A stretch of DNA of 64,000 nt from Volvox africanus (Eukaryota; Chlorophyta; Chlorophyceae; Chlamydomonadales; Volvocaceae). The position numbers were made by a program, and so were the translations under genes. Shown here in pieces: positions 11,801 to 25,200 of the stretch (the stretch's first letter is position 1; every line of letters starts with the position of its first letter). The stretch is taken from the NCBI GenBank assembly GCA_030268105.1, contig BSDZ01000078.1:7201501-7265500 (forward strand), written 5' to 3'. Under the pieces are notes generated by a model that made no database searches, was not told where the DNA came from, and saw only the letters and a list, made by a program, of their open reading frames with translations.

Positions 11801-14800
11801 GCCATGATCAATGAATGCGCCCGCATTGCAGGACTGCCCTCACCGCCGCCGGCCATTCCGCCTGCAGCGGCGCCCTCCCCATCATTGCTGCCAATGCCAG
11901 CTACCAACATATCTAAGTCAATGTACCCGCCTCTTCTACCACCCGCTTCGCCCTCCTGCTCCTCCATAGCCTCGTCCACATCTTCCTCGGTCATACGCCT
12001 CTGGGGTAACTTGACCTTTGGGATAGTGCATTGGTCATATCGGTAGAGGTGGAGCTCGTGATAGGAGAGAAGGTGATCACGGCGATTAAGGCTGTAGTCT
12101 TGGGTAATGCAGGCCCCTGTTACATGATGCAATACTTTGTGATCTTGTACGGACCTTACAGCTTCAGTCTTCTGTGAAAAGCACCCCAGACTTGTCCTGA
12201 GCCGACCCTCAGTGTCCGCCAACTCCTTCCCCAACACAAGACGTTTATACCGCCCGCAGACCACACACCCACCAACCTGGTCTAGGCGAGCAGAATTGAC
12301 GATGTCCAGCATGCGGGTCGCGCGGTCTTCCACTGCCATACCTGCCCGCCCAGCGGCCCGCTGCAGATCCGTAATCCGCTTGCTTAAGCCGGAGGCGGCG
12401 CCCTGAAGCTCCCGAATGCGCTCCTCCTCTTCAGTTACCTGACATGTAGCAGAGGTTACAGCAGCAGAGGTCATCACCACACTAATAATAGGTCGCAGCA
12501 GGGATCGCCATAGGAACACCATAGGCAGGACTATAGGAGCCGCAAGGATGCAAGACATGAGTTTCCGTCCACCCAGTGACATACAGGCCACGGCTAACAC
12601 CCTGCGTTACACCCTGCCACGGCTCTCCCACCTTCGTCCGCAGCTCATCGACTTTGTCTGTCAGGGCCTTAACCTCCCCATCCACTGCCGCAGCGGCCGC
12701 CTGCGCTGCTCCTACTTCCTTTTCCAAAACTGTCTGCCGCGCCCTGTTCTCAGCCAGCTCATCAGCGACGTCCTTGGCGGTGGCACGCTGTTTGTCCAGC
12801 AGAGATCGCTCGTATTCGAGCTGCGACTGCGTATGCGTGTGCTGCAGGGGCCGGGTTGCCGAACGATATCTGAAGCAACGCCATGGTGTGGATAACGACG
12901 GGAGTGCAAGCAAGCGAAATTCTTTGCAGAAAGTCGCGGCTTGAGAGGACTTAGCGGCAAGCCAGGCTGATTTACAAGGATGTAGAATATAGTGCCATTC
13001 GTACCGAACGTCGGTCGGGCATTCACTGCTCGGCCAAACTATCTCACGAACTTGTTGCTCAGGACAAAAGGCCGTCGCGTGTCCCGCGCTCCTCGCCATT
13101 TTGATCCGCAACTTAGGATCTCGTAGCATCTTGTAGCATGTAGATATGGCATATATCAATGCCGGGATAACCACTTAACCCCCATATTGCACATAGCCTC
13201 TATGCTGCAGGTTTTGCCGATCCGTACGTGCTCGCACCTTCTGCATCAGATCTCGCCGGCGCTCCTGTACGGTGGACTCGAAGCTGGCGTGTCGCTCCTC
13301 CCATTCGCGGATAGAGGATACGCCGGCGCGTATAGAAAAATCCGCCATGATGCGATCCGTGGCAGCGTTGATGTTGTCGGTCAGACGCTGCACGTACGCG
13401 AGCAGAAGGGTTACCGTTTCAGAGGCTCGAAAGCTAGCTAGTCCCAGTTACACAATTGGCGGTAGAAGGCCAGGCAACGCTTGCGAACAGCGCTGGTTAG
13501 CATCGCAGGGCTAAGAATGAACCGCTTCTTCGGTCTTGGTGTGTAATGGACGGCGCCCTGTCAAGGATACGTGCACCAACTCTCACCCCACCTGGATCTT
13601 CTTTGCCCTGGAATCCATGCGCGCCTCCAGCTCTTGGACCTGCGGGCCCTTGCGCGACGCCTCCACCTCCGCCCGCTCCGCCTGGGTTATCAGCCCCAAA
13701 GCGCGGCCACCCGATTCCTGGAGGGCACGACGCGCAAGGACAGGAAAGCAACACTTAAACGCATAACGGCGATGCGCAACACCGTCAAGCAAGGGCATTC
13801 CAAGATAAGCTTTTAAAAGCAGACAGATGCTTGGCGTACCCTTCTACGTTGAAAAGCAGATGGTTGTGCAAATCCTTAGAGCAAAGAGCACAGAGTTCCG
13901 TATCACCGAAACAAGCACCCATAGACATTAGCGCACCAAAGCAAACCATCAAAAGCCATCACGTCCCATTCGCTTGCAGAAAGCAGACCTTTGCATACTG
14001 GCTCACGCACCTTTGCTTCCGCCTCCGCATACTTAATCTTGCTGTTGAGTCCCGCAATATCTGATGCCAGCGTCTGCTCTGTCTCCATCAATGCGCGCGG
14101 CGTGGGCAGACCCTCCAGGCCCGCCAGCACTTCCTCTAGTTGTGCCCGAAGCCGGCTCACCTCGCCCTCATCCCAGCGGGCCCCTCGGGCCTCTGGCGGT
14201 GCGCTCCCGCCTGCAGTCGTCCGTCAGGAGGCAGGGGTCTGTGTGACATCACACTCACCGCTGTAACGGGATTAGGAAAAAGATGGAGGTAAAAGTATTG
14301 GTGTAGAAAACCGTTGTTACGGCTCTTGATCCCGTGCGACAAATGGACACGCATATCAAAGACGATGGCACCGGCACATGCCGAGCTGGTTGATCTGACC
14401 GCAGCCGGTGTCGGTCAAGGCAGCCTTCACAAGGACAAGCGTTACCGCGCCCAGAGCTCCTGACTGAACGAGCGTAGGCCCTCACGGTAAGGTAGACGCT
14501 GGCAGTTGCTTCCCCTCCCACCGAGCAGCCAGAACCCACCGGTCATGGTACCCCTCTTGGAAATCAGCGTCCCCTGCACTGTTACGACCTTCAGACGCTG
14601 CCCGCTGAATGCCAGTTTCCGCGACTGGTCCTCATCCTCGCATATAATCGTATCTCTGCATTGGGAGAGCTGCGATGAGTGAGAAATCTCGTTCCTGAAC
14701 TCGAGCATCGGTGCGATGTTCCAGGGGGCAGAAAGCGACTACCTTGAAGGCACTGCGAATTTGTATGATACCTGGAAACGCAGATCGACATGCTACTGGC

Positions 14801-17800
14801 TGTGCCGTTCGTGCGGCGACCTATTTCCTCGGCAGAGACACCTTGCAGCCGCCTGCCCGATCCCGCTCATCCCTGCCCAGTCCGTCTGCTTTCAATGTTT
14901 CGTTATTACCCCGTTCACGCACCCAAGCGCAAACTGGAAGGCCCTCTCTAAACGGCGGTCTGAGATGTCCAGCAGGTCAATCGCAAGCTTTGCACCTGGA
15001 CCAAGTTGTCGCAGCCGTTCGTTGATGGGCTTAACCTGCGGGCATGCCAGGTGGCCGGGTGGAACAGACGGAAGAAACAATTAGGACGAATGATCGTGGG
15101 TTGCAACGAGGCCCTCCCGAGCCGCCAAAAAGCAGCCGAGAACCATCTCAGCGGCGAACGCCCTTGCATAAATTCGATTGCCTGCTAGCTTACCTTGAGG
15201 AAGTCCAGCGGCAAAAAATTCATTATGGGTTTCTTCTCGTCGCGCAGAACCTGCGCAGAGGAGAGGCGGTCGCAGCACCAGATTTGGGGTTTACGAGTTC
15301 CCGACGGCTTTACTTGAACGACCAAGCTCGTATTGTCACGATGGCCGTTGAGCCCAGTGTTAAATGCTGATCCCCCAAGTATGCGTACATCCAGGTGACA
15401 GGTGACAGTCCCATAACAAGCCCCTTTCGAACAATTTTCCCATGCACCCAACATCCATGAACATCAGGCGTTTCCGCAACGGTAATCGTAATCTGTCTAT
15501 CACCTGCCTGCGTTGCCGTCTCCACCTCCACCACTGCCACCTTCACCTCCCATCGCAACCTCCGCCATCGGCCCCCTTCGCCGCCACCGCCACCCCCACC
15601 AACAGGCGACCGCCACCGCCACCTCCTCCACCCTTACTTCTGCCATCATACCTGCCGCCATCCCAGCCACTGCCATCCCGATCGCCACCTCCATCCCCAC
15701 CCACACCGCCGCCACCACCTCCATTGGTGCCATTCCCGCCACCGCCAACACAGCCACCACCATCAGGCCACCGCCACTCACACCATCAAGACCACCTCTG
15801 CCACTATCCTGGTCTCGCCATTCCCAGGTACTTACCTTGCTTCAACAGCCCACAATCATTGCTCCCAAAAACATAACACTACACTGCCTATCACGACTCA
15901 CTTAGGCCTCGATTGCAGCCAGCTCCATTACACTATCCTAAGCGCCTCCGCCCTGACCACATTGCCCCCATCGCTTCCGGGGACCCGCACCTGAATGCAT
16001 TGCAAAGCGGTCGCCTCGTTGTTGACCACCACACTATCCAGATCACGCTGCATCGCCACAGACAACGCGAGCTGGTAGCGGTTCTGGATCGGCTTCGCCA
16101 GAGTGACCAGCCTGCCAAAAACCGTGCCTACATGCACACATATTTCACACGGCACCTTAGGCTATATTTCGTGCGGCGCATACTAGCACGGTGTGCCATA
16201 TCGCCACGAAGATGCATGCCCGTGAAGAAAGGATGGGCGGAGGGAAAAGCGAAAAAGCCGAGTGGGTTAAGGAAAGGAAGGTGCAAGCAGGCACGGAGCT
16301 GCAATTGGTGGGGCAAGGTGCTCCAGGGATGCGTCGCATGCCTGTGTGTGTGGATGTTTAAAGAGGATCGCCTGGTCGATTTCATGTTCAGTGCCCCCAC
16401 GTAGGACCCAAGTAAATTCAGAGGCTGTGATGAGGACAGCTACCCTGGGAGAGGGTCCGCATGGAAAGTATTAAGTTCTCCAACCTCGCGTACAGTGAGC
16501 AGTAAACATGTAAAAAGCGTATGAAACTTGTGGAGTGCAGCCGGGAGCTGCCGACAGAAGGTTCCGCGAAAATTAAACCACGACGGCCACATATCTGGAT
16601 GGCGGCCATGTATGTGCACCTGGAAAGCGCTGTTTAAGGCGTTCAGCCATCTCTGAGATCTCTCGCTCGCGGCGGCTCTGTGTGCGTTCCAGCCTGACGT
16701 TTTCCAGGGCGCGTTCCAGCCGCTCCTGCTCCAACACGAGCCGCTGCCGTGTGGCGCTGCAGCGGGGAACATCCACCAGGCAGCCCGAGGCGGACAAAGA
16801 GGCCAATGGAAGACGTGTATGGTCAGTGGCCGGTGCGTGTAGGCACTCAGGAGAGCACTCATTAGACAGCCAGAGAGACCTGCATCCATGGCGCATCTTG
16901 CACGAGAATCCTTGACACGCAAGCAGTGCAGTTGGATCCTAAGGACGGCGCTCCGAAAGCGAGACCCCAGGAAACGCATCGCGCTGGCACGAGTGGATTT
17001 GCACGAGAAGTGATATCCTGATCCACCGCCCAAATGCTGACCCACATTGCAAACTAATGCGATGAGATGTGAAGAGCCGGGTCTTGAGAGCTGCAATCCT
17101 GTCATCTGCTTTATGCCACGTGCAGGCATCCGCCATATCGCTGCATTCCACTTGCCGAAACATGCCGAAACATAATCAATCAGCCGTCGCTTACTTGCTA
17201 GAGGTGCGCTCATCTAGTATACGCTTCCTCATGCCTTGCTTTTCAGCCAGCAACCGCCTGCACGTGGCAAAAGGTTAGGACCTGGATAAGTCAGGACATC
17301 GACGATAGAGACGTCGCCTTAAGAGTCCCGCATCACACCCTCAACTGGTGCTTCGATGCCACATTTACATCCACACCCATCGTCACACCTAGGATGAGTT
17401 AGTAACCTGGAGATCCTTTTACTCGCCTTGACTCCTCCATGTCTGTTTGGCTTGCCGCGCTCCGGACCTTAATCTCCTCGGCCTGCGCACGCAGCTGCGC
17501 GGCACGGTTCTGGAGCTGATCGATTTGTGTCTGCAGCTGAGCCAGCTGTTCGCGGTCTGCCTGAGGTCCGCGATGACGGCGGCGCCCCCAAGAATGGAAA
17601 CGAAATGTTGACACGAGATAAGGAAAACACAGGTAAGCAAAACGGGGACTTTCCAAATATCATCCTATAATTCCATCAACTTATTTTCCACTCAGCATCA
17701 AGCCAGGCGTTGGGCATTGAAATGGCGATACTCGAGCTCCCGCCCTAAGGCCAACATGCAATCCTCACCTCCTGCTCCGCTTGCAGTGTCTTGCGCTGGC

Positions 17801-20800
17801 TGGCCTCCTTCGTTGTTTGTGTCCCCACTTGATTCTGTACCCCGAAGTAGTCGGAAGCAGACGATGCAGCGGGATAACAATTAAGTGAGACAAAGATCCA
17901 TACATGCCTCCACCATACACGCATGTAGGGGCATGCACGTGGTTGTCACCAGTCACCGGCAATCGCTCCTATGCTTGCGATGACATGCTCCATGAGAGCC
18001 TAGCATGCCAATTGCGGGTCCGGGGTCGGAGCTTCCGGGGAGAGCAACCGAGCACCGCGGGGAAATGGGATATCGTCCAGGGAAGCAGGAGGGACGGGAG
18101 GAGCAGCATCAAGTGGAGGGGGAGCAAGTGGGGGAGGAGGGGGTCGGTAGTGGGCAGTCGTGGCACGCCCGCGACGCCCCTGTGAGGTCACTGTGCTTAA
18201 CGCCAATCATGCCCGACCGTCTCTCAGCTGACCGCCTCATCCCCCGTGCCCCACACCTTGAGCCGTACGTACTCCTCTTGCATGCCCCGGCGATCCAAAA
18301 CGTTCTGGTTGTGGGAGGCGTAGTGCGCCTCTACCTCCTGCTGGAGTTCTTCCTCGCCTGCAGGGGCAAAACAGAGCCACCACCGATCAGGCGTTTCTAT
18401 GCGACAACAACAGCATAGACGACAGCGCAAAGAAACAAAGCCGGGGACACTTGTCGGGCCTCCTGTGATCCATCGGGACGCAATCATAGTTGGCACAAAA
18501 TCAACTGAAAACATGACCTGTCTATTGTGGAGCATTCAGGATATAGGATATAGGATTTTAGTTTTTTCCTGTTAAAGGAAGACACCGCAGGACAATACCA
18601 ATTTGTGTTCATTTGCGAGACTTCCCCGCTGTCCAGGGAGAGTGCCGGCATCAGCCCCAATGGCTCACATTCATATCCAACTAGGGGCGGGGCGTATCAG
18701 TAGGGGTAACGGCATTGCCGCGCCGCTTGTCTATCGCTTCAGCCGGAGGCACCTAACATGATGCTTTCCTACCAGGCCTGGGTCGCATAATTACAGTACA
18801 GCTCCTTTTAACATTACCTTGCTCGACTTGCTTAAGGTCTGCCTCCAGCTTCAAGATCTTGCGCTCCTGGCCCGTCACCTGCTGCTCCTTCTCTGCCACC
18901 GCCTTCTGGCCGGTTCGAATATTGCGTGCCAGCCGCCCCAACTCTTCCTTGGCCTTAAGAAGCGCCGGGCTCTGGTGGAAGCAGAAACACCAGCTAGCGC
19001 ATGCTTATCACTCAGAAAAAAGGGCAAAGTGGAAGACGTTGGCACGAGTCCGCCTTGCCTCGGACCGACAAGCAGGCAGCTTAACTTCCCCCCCTTGGGG
19101 TACACCTATACGTGCCGAACGGAAAGGATAGATCAAACAATCATATACACATCACGCGAACGTACCCCTACGATTTCAGCGCAAGAGTCAAAACTAGCTT
19201 CACTACGCTGTGCCGCAGCACAGACTCACCTTTTTCTCCTTGTCTTGCTGCAATTTTTTCACCTTCTTTTCAAGCAACGCAATCTCTTTTTTCAACCCAG
19301 CGGCAGATCGGCGGTGGACATCAACCTGCGCGCAAGGGCCAAGGCAGCACGTTACCAAACGCCGCCAAAATGTTCCCGTTTGAGTGTTACGGAATGCTAC
19401 CTGGAACCGCTTGGTGGGTCAGCGATTCACAAATCAAGCGGATCTTTACCACTTAGGCTGAATTGGTCATTGTTGCCATGCTGAGTGAGGTTTCAGTCTC
19501 GCAACATAAGCACCCGTATCAACATACACAAAAACGCAACAGGATAGATATCCTGGGTTGATAATTACCTTGGCATCGTGACCTTCAGATTCATTCTGCA
19601 GGGGGCAGCAAGGAATGGGTCTCAGGGCAGTGTTCGAACTCGATTCGGGGAATAGCTCTGTAAAGGACACACACTCAGACACACACAAACACACCGAACC
19701 GCCCACACGCCATTGCGCCACACAAGCCGTCTGGACTTCCTTTACCGCATTATGCCTCACCCGCAGAGCTGCCAGTGCTTCTTCAGCCTGGCGCTGATCA
19801 CCAATCGCTTCTGCCAGGCTGCGGCCTTCTACCGCAAGTTGCCAAACGGCCAAATCCGACTTGAGGCGGCGCTGCAAACGCAATTTCAAGTGTAAGATCG
19901 AAACTATTCGGCTACGGGCCACTCAATGCTGCGCATGCACCTGCGATGCCTGCGGGGCGGCATACTAGGAACGCCGGAAGCTATCCGACCACGCCTCGGG
20001 TGGGTGTTCGGGCACAAACGCCCGGGGTTTGGGATGTCGATCATGGTAAGTCCGTCTTTCACACTTGGCATTGTGGCAGGCTGGATTGACAGCGTTATCG
20101 CGATGCCTAGCGGCACAAGCACGCTTGCAGAACCAGCTTTTCATGCAGAAACATCTGCCCATGCACTTCATATTGTTCCTCGAATTCATCAAAGCTTAAA
20201 AAGCAGCTCAGTTTCCAACAACACTCTCAAACCCTGCCCCCACAGTCGATTCCATTTGCATTACTCACGCTATCCAACGGTTCTATATCCATTCTGCCCA
20301 GACCCCTCACCAGTTCCTCCAGCCCCTTGGCGTGCTTCTCCGCATCCTCCTTCTCTCGTTTCTTGGCCTTCAGTTCTGCCAGAATCTGCTTGCGCTTGGC
20401 AAACAACAGGCTGACCTGCAAGCGCGAGGCGGACGCAACGCTGATAGCCCTACGCGCCTCAGTGGCGAGCCACGAGCACCAGGGCCTCGCTCAACATTGT
20501 CGTCCCGTCAGCCTACCTTCTCCTCGGCCTGGGACTTCACTCTAACCAACTCATCAAAGCGAGCCCGCAAGGCCTCGCTGCCGCTAATTTGTTCGAAGAG
20601 GGTCGTAAGCCCATGGGGACTTTTCGCAGCAACTGCCTCGATGTCACCCTGCAGGAATATTTGTAATGGAGCTAAGTTAAAACGTGCCAAATCAACTCAT
20701 TGGATGTGCATTTGCATATGCTTATGGAGTGCATTTGGCACACAAAGGCTTCCCATGACTGTAAGCGCCATAGGTAATGAGCGCCTAGCAAACCACAACA

Positions 20801-21584
20801 TCAGGGCTCTTACAGATCTACTACGGTTAAGGAAATGCGTTGAAGGGTAATCACATGAAGCAGTCTGCGTTGCCTGTTTATTGTTTGGACTGAACCTTCC
20901 TTCGACTGTTTATTGCCTCCCGACCCCCAAATCTACCTCCCCCACGTGCTTCGTTGATGACCTACCTGGAACACCAGGAAGTTGCGGACCTTCACCAGGA
21001 TACCCAACGAGGCCAATCTGCTGCTGTAGGCCTCCCAGGTGACCGTCCGGTCATCAATTCGATATTCGCTTTTGAAGGTTGCATCGGGATCTGAGCTGGT
21101 CGGCATAATGACCCTGGAGAAGGTGAGCTCCCGTTCCACTGACCGCCCATCGCCCTCAGGACGCTCCTACGGACAAAAGACCACAAGAGCTCTTTTGCAT
21201 GCAGACCCAACAACTGCCACAACAACTGCCCTTAAAACATCAGTGCAGGTACTGTGATGGTTTTACAAAGCGAGCCCTTATCCAGCCTACCTCGAGGGCA
21301 TATACAAGCTTTACAAAACCCCTCCGTGGCTGGTCGACGGCTGTCACCCCACCACTGTTATAAAGCAGTTCCTTTAACGACCCGCGTAGCTGCGTAGTCT
21401 TGACGCCGAGGACAAAACTAATGGCGTCCATTAGGTTTGACTTCCCGCTTCCGTTAGGGCCAATCACCGCGGTAAAGGACTTGAAGGGGCCTATTTTCTG
21501 GTGTCCCTTGTAGGATTTGAAGTTATCCACTTCAAGCCGCTTTATGCGGCCCTGGCTCGCACGATAGGCGTTATCTGCGGCCAT
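8897..21584 (-). CDS. SMC1: SMC1, cohesin ATPase subunit (28 exons)
   Basis: SMC1 pairs with SMC3 in cohesin, the ring that holds sister chromatids together in the nucleus. Exons: 21291-21584, 20966-21166, 20517-20648, 20269-20415, 19761-19871, 19569-19595, 19230-19325, 18818-18971, 18257-18357, 17769-17834, 17427-17560, 17195-17257, 16620-16756, 15991-16127, 15194-15250, 14923-15035, 14540-14655, 14011-14210, 13592-13717, 13193-13387, 12632-12841, 12277-12438, 11762-12015, 11174-11330, 10750-10866, 10112-10271, 9336-9589 and 8897-9016. All join in phase, about 1346 residues against about 1230 usual. Walker A GPNGSGKS is at 42-49. The hinge runs from about 550 to 695 (PGTVFGRL to GTMTGG) between two coiled-coil arms. 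The signature LSGGEKT is near 1221 and Walker [13 protein letters not shown] near 1240. A roughly 20-residue insert follows Walker B. One intron uses a GC donor (after exon 11). Confidence 0.95.
15480..15830. repeat. C-rich low-complexity tract in SMC1 intron 14
   Basis: The plus strand is a degenerate CCACC/CCGCCACC tract, so the SMC1 transcript strand is rich in GGTGG and GGCGG runs. It lies wholly in the intron between exons 14 and 15, inside the hinge-coding part. Proline/threonine-rich open frames over it are low-complexity artefacts. The G-rich transcript could form G-quadruplexes, which is inference. Confidence 0.8.
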
Positions 21585-22264
21585 CCTGCTGTTTGCAGTC
21601 AGCCCTGCGTCGCGGTTTTATAAATCTCACTGCGCCAGCTGGCCCACCGGAATTCTGAAATGTCAAGGCAATGATATCATGATGAAGAAAGTCCAAAACT
21701 CATGCCCACATCGATACCGCTGGAAGGCAAGGTGTGTTTAAAGAGCTTGATGTGTGTCGGGAAGTGAGGGGCTATCCCGTTTAACGTATTGTGGACAAGA
21801 ACAAATAGCTGGTAAATGGCAATGCCTATATAGCTTGTTACAGTTAAAAGTCAGCAAGCTCTCATGAACTCGTTTGAGATGGGCGCGCAGCATGAGCTCA
21901 GCACGCGAGCAAGGACAGTACGCGTCCAGCCAACGCCATGTAGTATACGCCACTGTCTGCTTTGAGGCTTTGGTTATATTTCAACAATAACTATATCGGT
22001 ATAGCGTTTTCCCCTCGCAAATTCGAATTGTGTCCCACTCGGGGTCCAAATACAGGCCTCGATTCGGTCGTGGCGTTTATAAAAATACGCTGCGTGTACT
22101 AAACCCCTTCCCCAAACCCCTTAATGCTCTACGATTAGCTTGCGCAAGATGTGCACCTTTAATAGTTGACATTCAGTCGTTGCAACAATGTGCTCGCATC
22201 GATAGGCAAAGGAGCGCAACACTAGCATCAGATCACTATATACAAACCATGATATGCCGTATCC
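21585..22264. promoter_or_regulatory. Shared divergent promoter region, SMC1 and U-box gene
   Basis: The SMC1 start (21,584, minus) and the first possible start of the U-box gene (22,265, plus) are 680 bp apart and point away from each other, so both promoters should lie here. I see no clear TATA box or operator. The role is inferred from gene arrangement only. Confidence 0.5.
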
Positions 22265-25200
22265 ATGCATGTTAAGAGTGCTCTCATTAACCTAAGAATC
22301 GTTGAGGCCTCGACCGACATGAGTCCAGCGAGTCAGGTGTCAACATCACGGCGGGATTTAAGCGACTCATTAACAACTGTTTGTATAGCAGGTTCAATTA
22401 CTGCTATTACGCTGGCCTCTGCCTCTTATCTGTTCTACTTGCGCTATCAGCATGGGAATCGGGAGCAATCGCACGAATCAAATGTGACATTATGCGGTGA
22501 CCTCAGTACTGGATATTGTAGTGGCAGGCCTGCCAGCCAGGAGGGTGACAACCCACGCGATGCAACTTCCTCGGCATTTCAACTTCATAACGACGATTCA
22601 ACTGCTGATGCTAGGGATGAAGTTAGAGGTACCATTGTCTTGCAGCATAATCCAGGTCAGCAGCCCGGCGTACTCGCAGGGCGGGTAGCGGTTGGTCTTC
22701 GGGGCCTGCTGGGCAGCTTCCTTGGCTTATGGCGCGTGTGTGCAGCCCCACCAGTGGCGATGGCTGCGCAAGCTGGCCCAAATCTTGTCAAGCAACGTGG
22801 GATAGAAGTGAACACCACGGCAGCGACTCCTGGCGCCGCCGTCAACCTTCCGGAGGACGAGCTTGGGTTGGGGGAGGGTTTCGCCGTAGAAAATGTTCCG
22901 CATCATGATGGCCTAGCGCCTGGGCACCAGGGCTTACCGGCTGCACCAGATGATTTCGAGGTCGGGTGGATGGCGGAGCCACAGGAGGAAAACGTGGACG
23001 AGGACATTGACGACGATGAAGTTGTGTCGGGTGCGTGGGGACTAGGACACTGGGAAAAATAGGTTAGATAACAGGTCCCGAAGGACGGTCTGTCAGGGAC
23101 AGATTCAAGTTAATTGTGATGCAGATATGCTACTCTGCTTTCGCGTGTGGAGGTCACACTTACTGAAAGTTCGTCTACGTCGGGAACTGGTGTGGTTTAT
23201 TGTAGCCCGAAAGCAAAGTGTCGAGCTCGAGATAGACAATAATTGAGCGTATCCACTTGGCATTGTCCGCTTCATTCTGTCGTGGGATTAAATGCCGCAT
23301 GGGTCGCCGTCGTGTGTGATAGACGGGCGGTGTACGAACTCACGAGTGACCTTCGCCTTGGGATGTCCGGCCTCATCTGCGGATATGTGCGGTGTTCTCG
23401 GATACCGCCCCACAGGCGCAGGTCCAGTAAATTGGCGGGACCTTCTTGAGGAGGATGAGCTGGAGGTGCCGGTGAGTGCGTTCGAAGGGCACAAGCTATG
23501 CTCTCGAACGGCAACTGCGTAGGGGTTGGACAACCGGCAACTAGGATGGAAGGGGCATAAACACCGGTCAGGCTTAGGCACGCACAGATACAGTCGCGCA
23601 GTAGAATCGTCGAATTGGCTACTGTACTCTTAGGTCACATTGCACGAACACGGGAAGCATGGTCCGGCCAAAAGCTGGAGGGGGGCTGATGGGAGACCGA
23701 GGAATGAGTGTGCCAGCCTGGCCCCAAACACACAGATCGCAGTTCCTGTCTATGTGTTCTAGTCAAAAGGCATCGTTATTTTCATACCCTCCTAACCCCT
23801 AATTTTTACGCGGTACCTTTTCGCCGCCACCAGCAGCAAGGCCAACAGTAACTTTATTACGGATTCTATTCTATAAACGGATATTGCCTTATTATCTGGC
23901 TTCTAATTGCGGCTTTGGCGGCCACCTAGTTTACGTTCAAACGTTTGCACCTTTCCTACCTTGGACGGAGACTATCGCGGTCGTCCTCCACCATGCCTTA
24001 CAGCAGCGTCTACAGCGGTATCATGTCTCGTTTATTCGCCTTACCCCCCTAACCTCGCCTTTGCCTCACCCACCCTGTACACCTCGACTAGGACGAGTTC
24101 AAAGATCCCATCTCCTTTAGTGTAAGTTTAGGGGAAGGAAAGGCTGGGGGATTGATATGCCTTGCGTCACGATATGTGACCCCTTGTTGGCCTTGCTGGC
24201 GTGTTGATAGGCATCAGGGGCACCAATAAAGTTGCGACCATCACTACATCAGCCAAGATAGCAGAAGTGCACAAGATCAGAATTGCTCGGGTCGTCGCTA
24301 GCCGGTCGCAACAGACAGACTTCCTGTACGGTGGCACCTTCATGTATATCACGTTCTGAACCCCTTGGGATTCCAAGCCTTTGCAATAGGCTGCTGTTTT
24401 ATATTGCGTAAACGTTTGGTAAAGAAATAATTCTTTTCGCCTGAATAGCACGCCCTCGCGTCTCTCGTGCGGGCGAACACACAGCAATACGTTGTGCATC
24501 GACTTTTGGGGCTCACTTCAGGAGGCCTAAGGTCCTCATCAGCTTCAAGCCCTATAAACCGAATATTAGTTCCTTGTCTGCCGAGTATGCCCAGACCACG
24601 ATAGCAGTCGTAAAGCAACATCCATTTCCGACCTTCCCCTTATTCACCCATATGGCTTTGGTCTGAATATTTTATTCCATCCGATTTCGCCTTCATTCTA
24701 TGCAAGCGCAGGTTATGCTGGATCCCGTCGTGCTGTGCGCGACGGGGCAGGTGTACGAGTACACTTCCCTAAGGAACTGGTTCCAGACGGGGAACCGTCT
24801 GTGCCCCAAGACGAACATTGAGGTGTTGGACGTGCAGGTAAAGCTCATCCCATCTTTGGTTGGATATCCCTTGGGAAGCTCTTCTAGTGCTTGATTAGGG
24901 TGGGGGCGGATGGGTTTGGTCGCGAAGTTGAACACGGGCCACACGCAAATGTGGACGCCCGCCTCTTTATGCGAACGTCTGTTGCACGGAAGGATGGGTA
25001 CCGGGTAAATGTGTGTGGTGGGGTTCGGGCCACGTATCGCAATTCCTTGAAATGCTGACGAGAGTGTGAAAATTCATACGCAGCACGTGGGTACGAGTCC
25101 CCCCCAGTAAGTTTCCGGGCGCCATGCACAGCACGGAGTTGCCCTCCACATGGCATGATTACACGTACCTATCTAATCATGCGGGATATGTTCGGATATT

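Noticed and set aside
15442..15905. Proline/threonine-rich open frames
   Set aside because: Low-complexity CCACC tract inside an SMC1 intron whose flanking exons join in phase without it.
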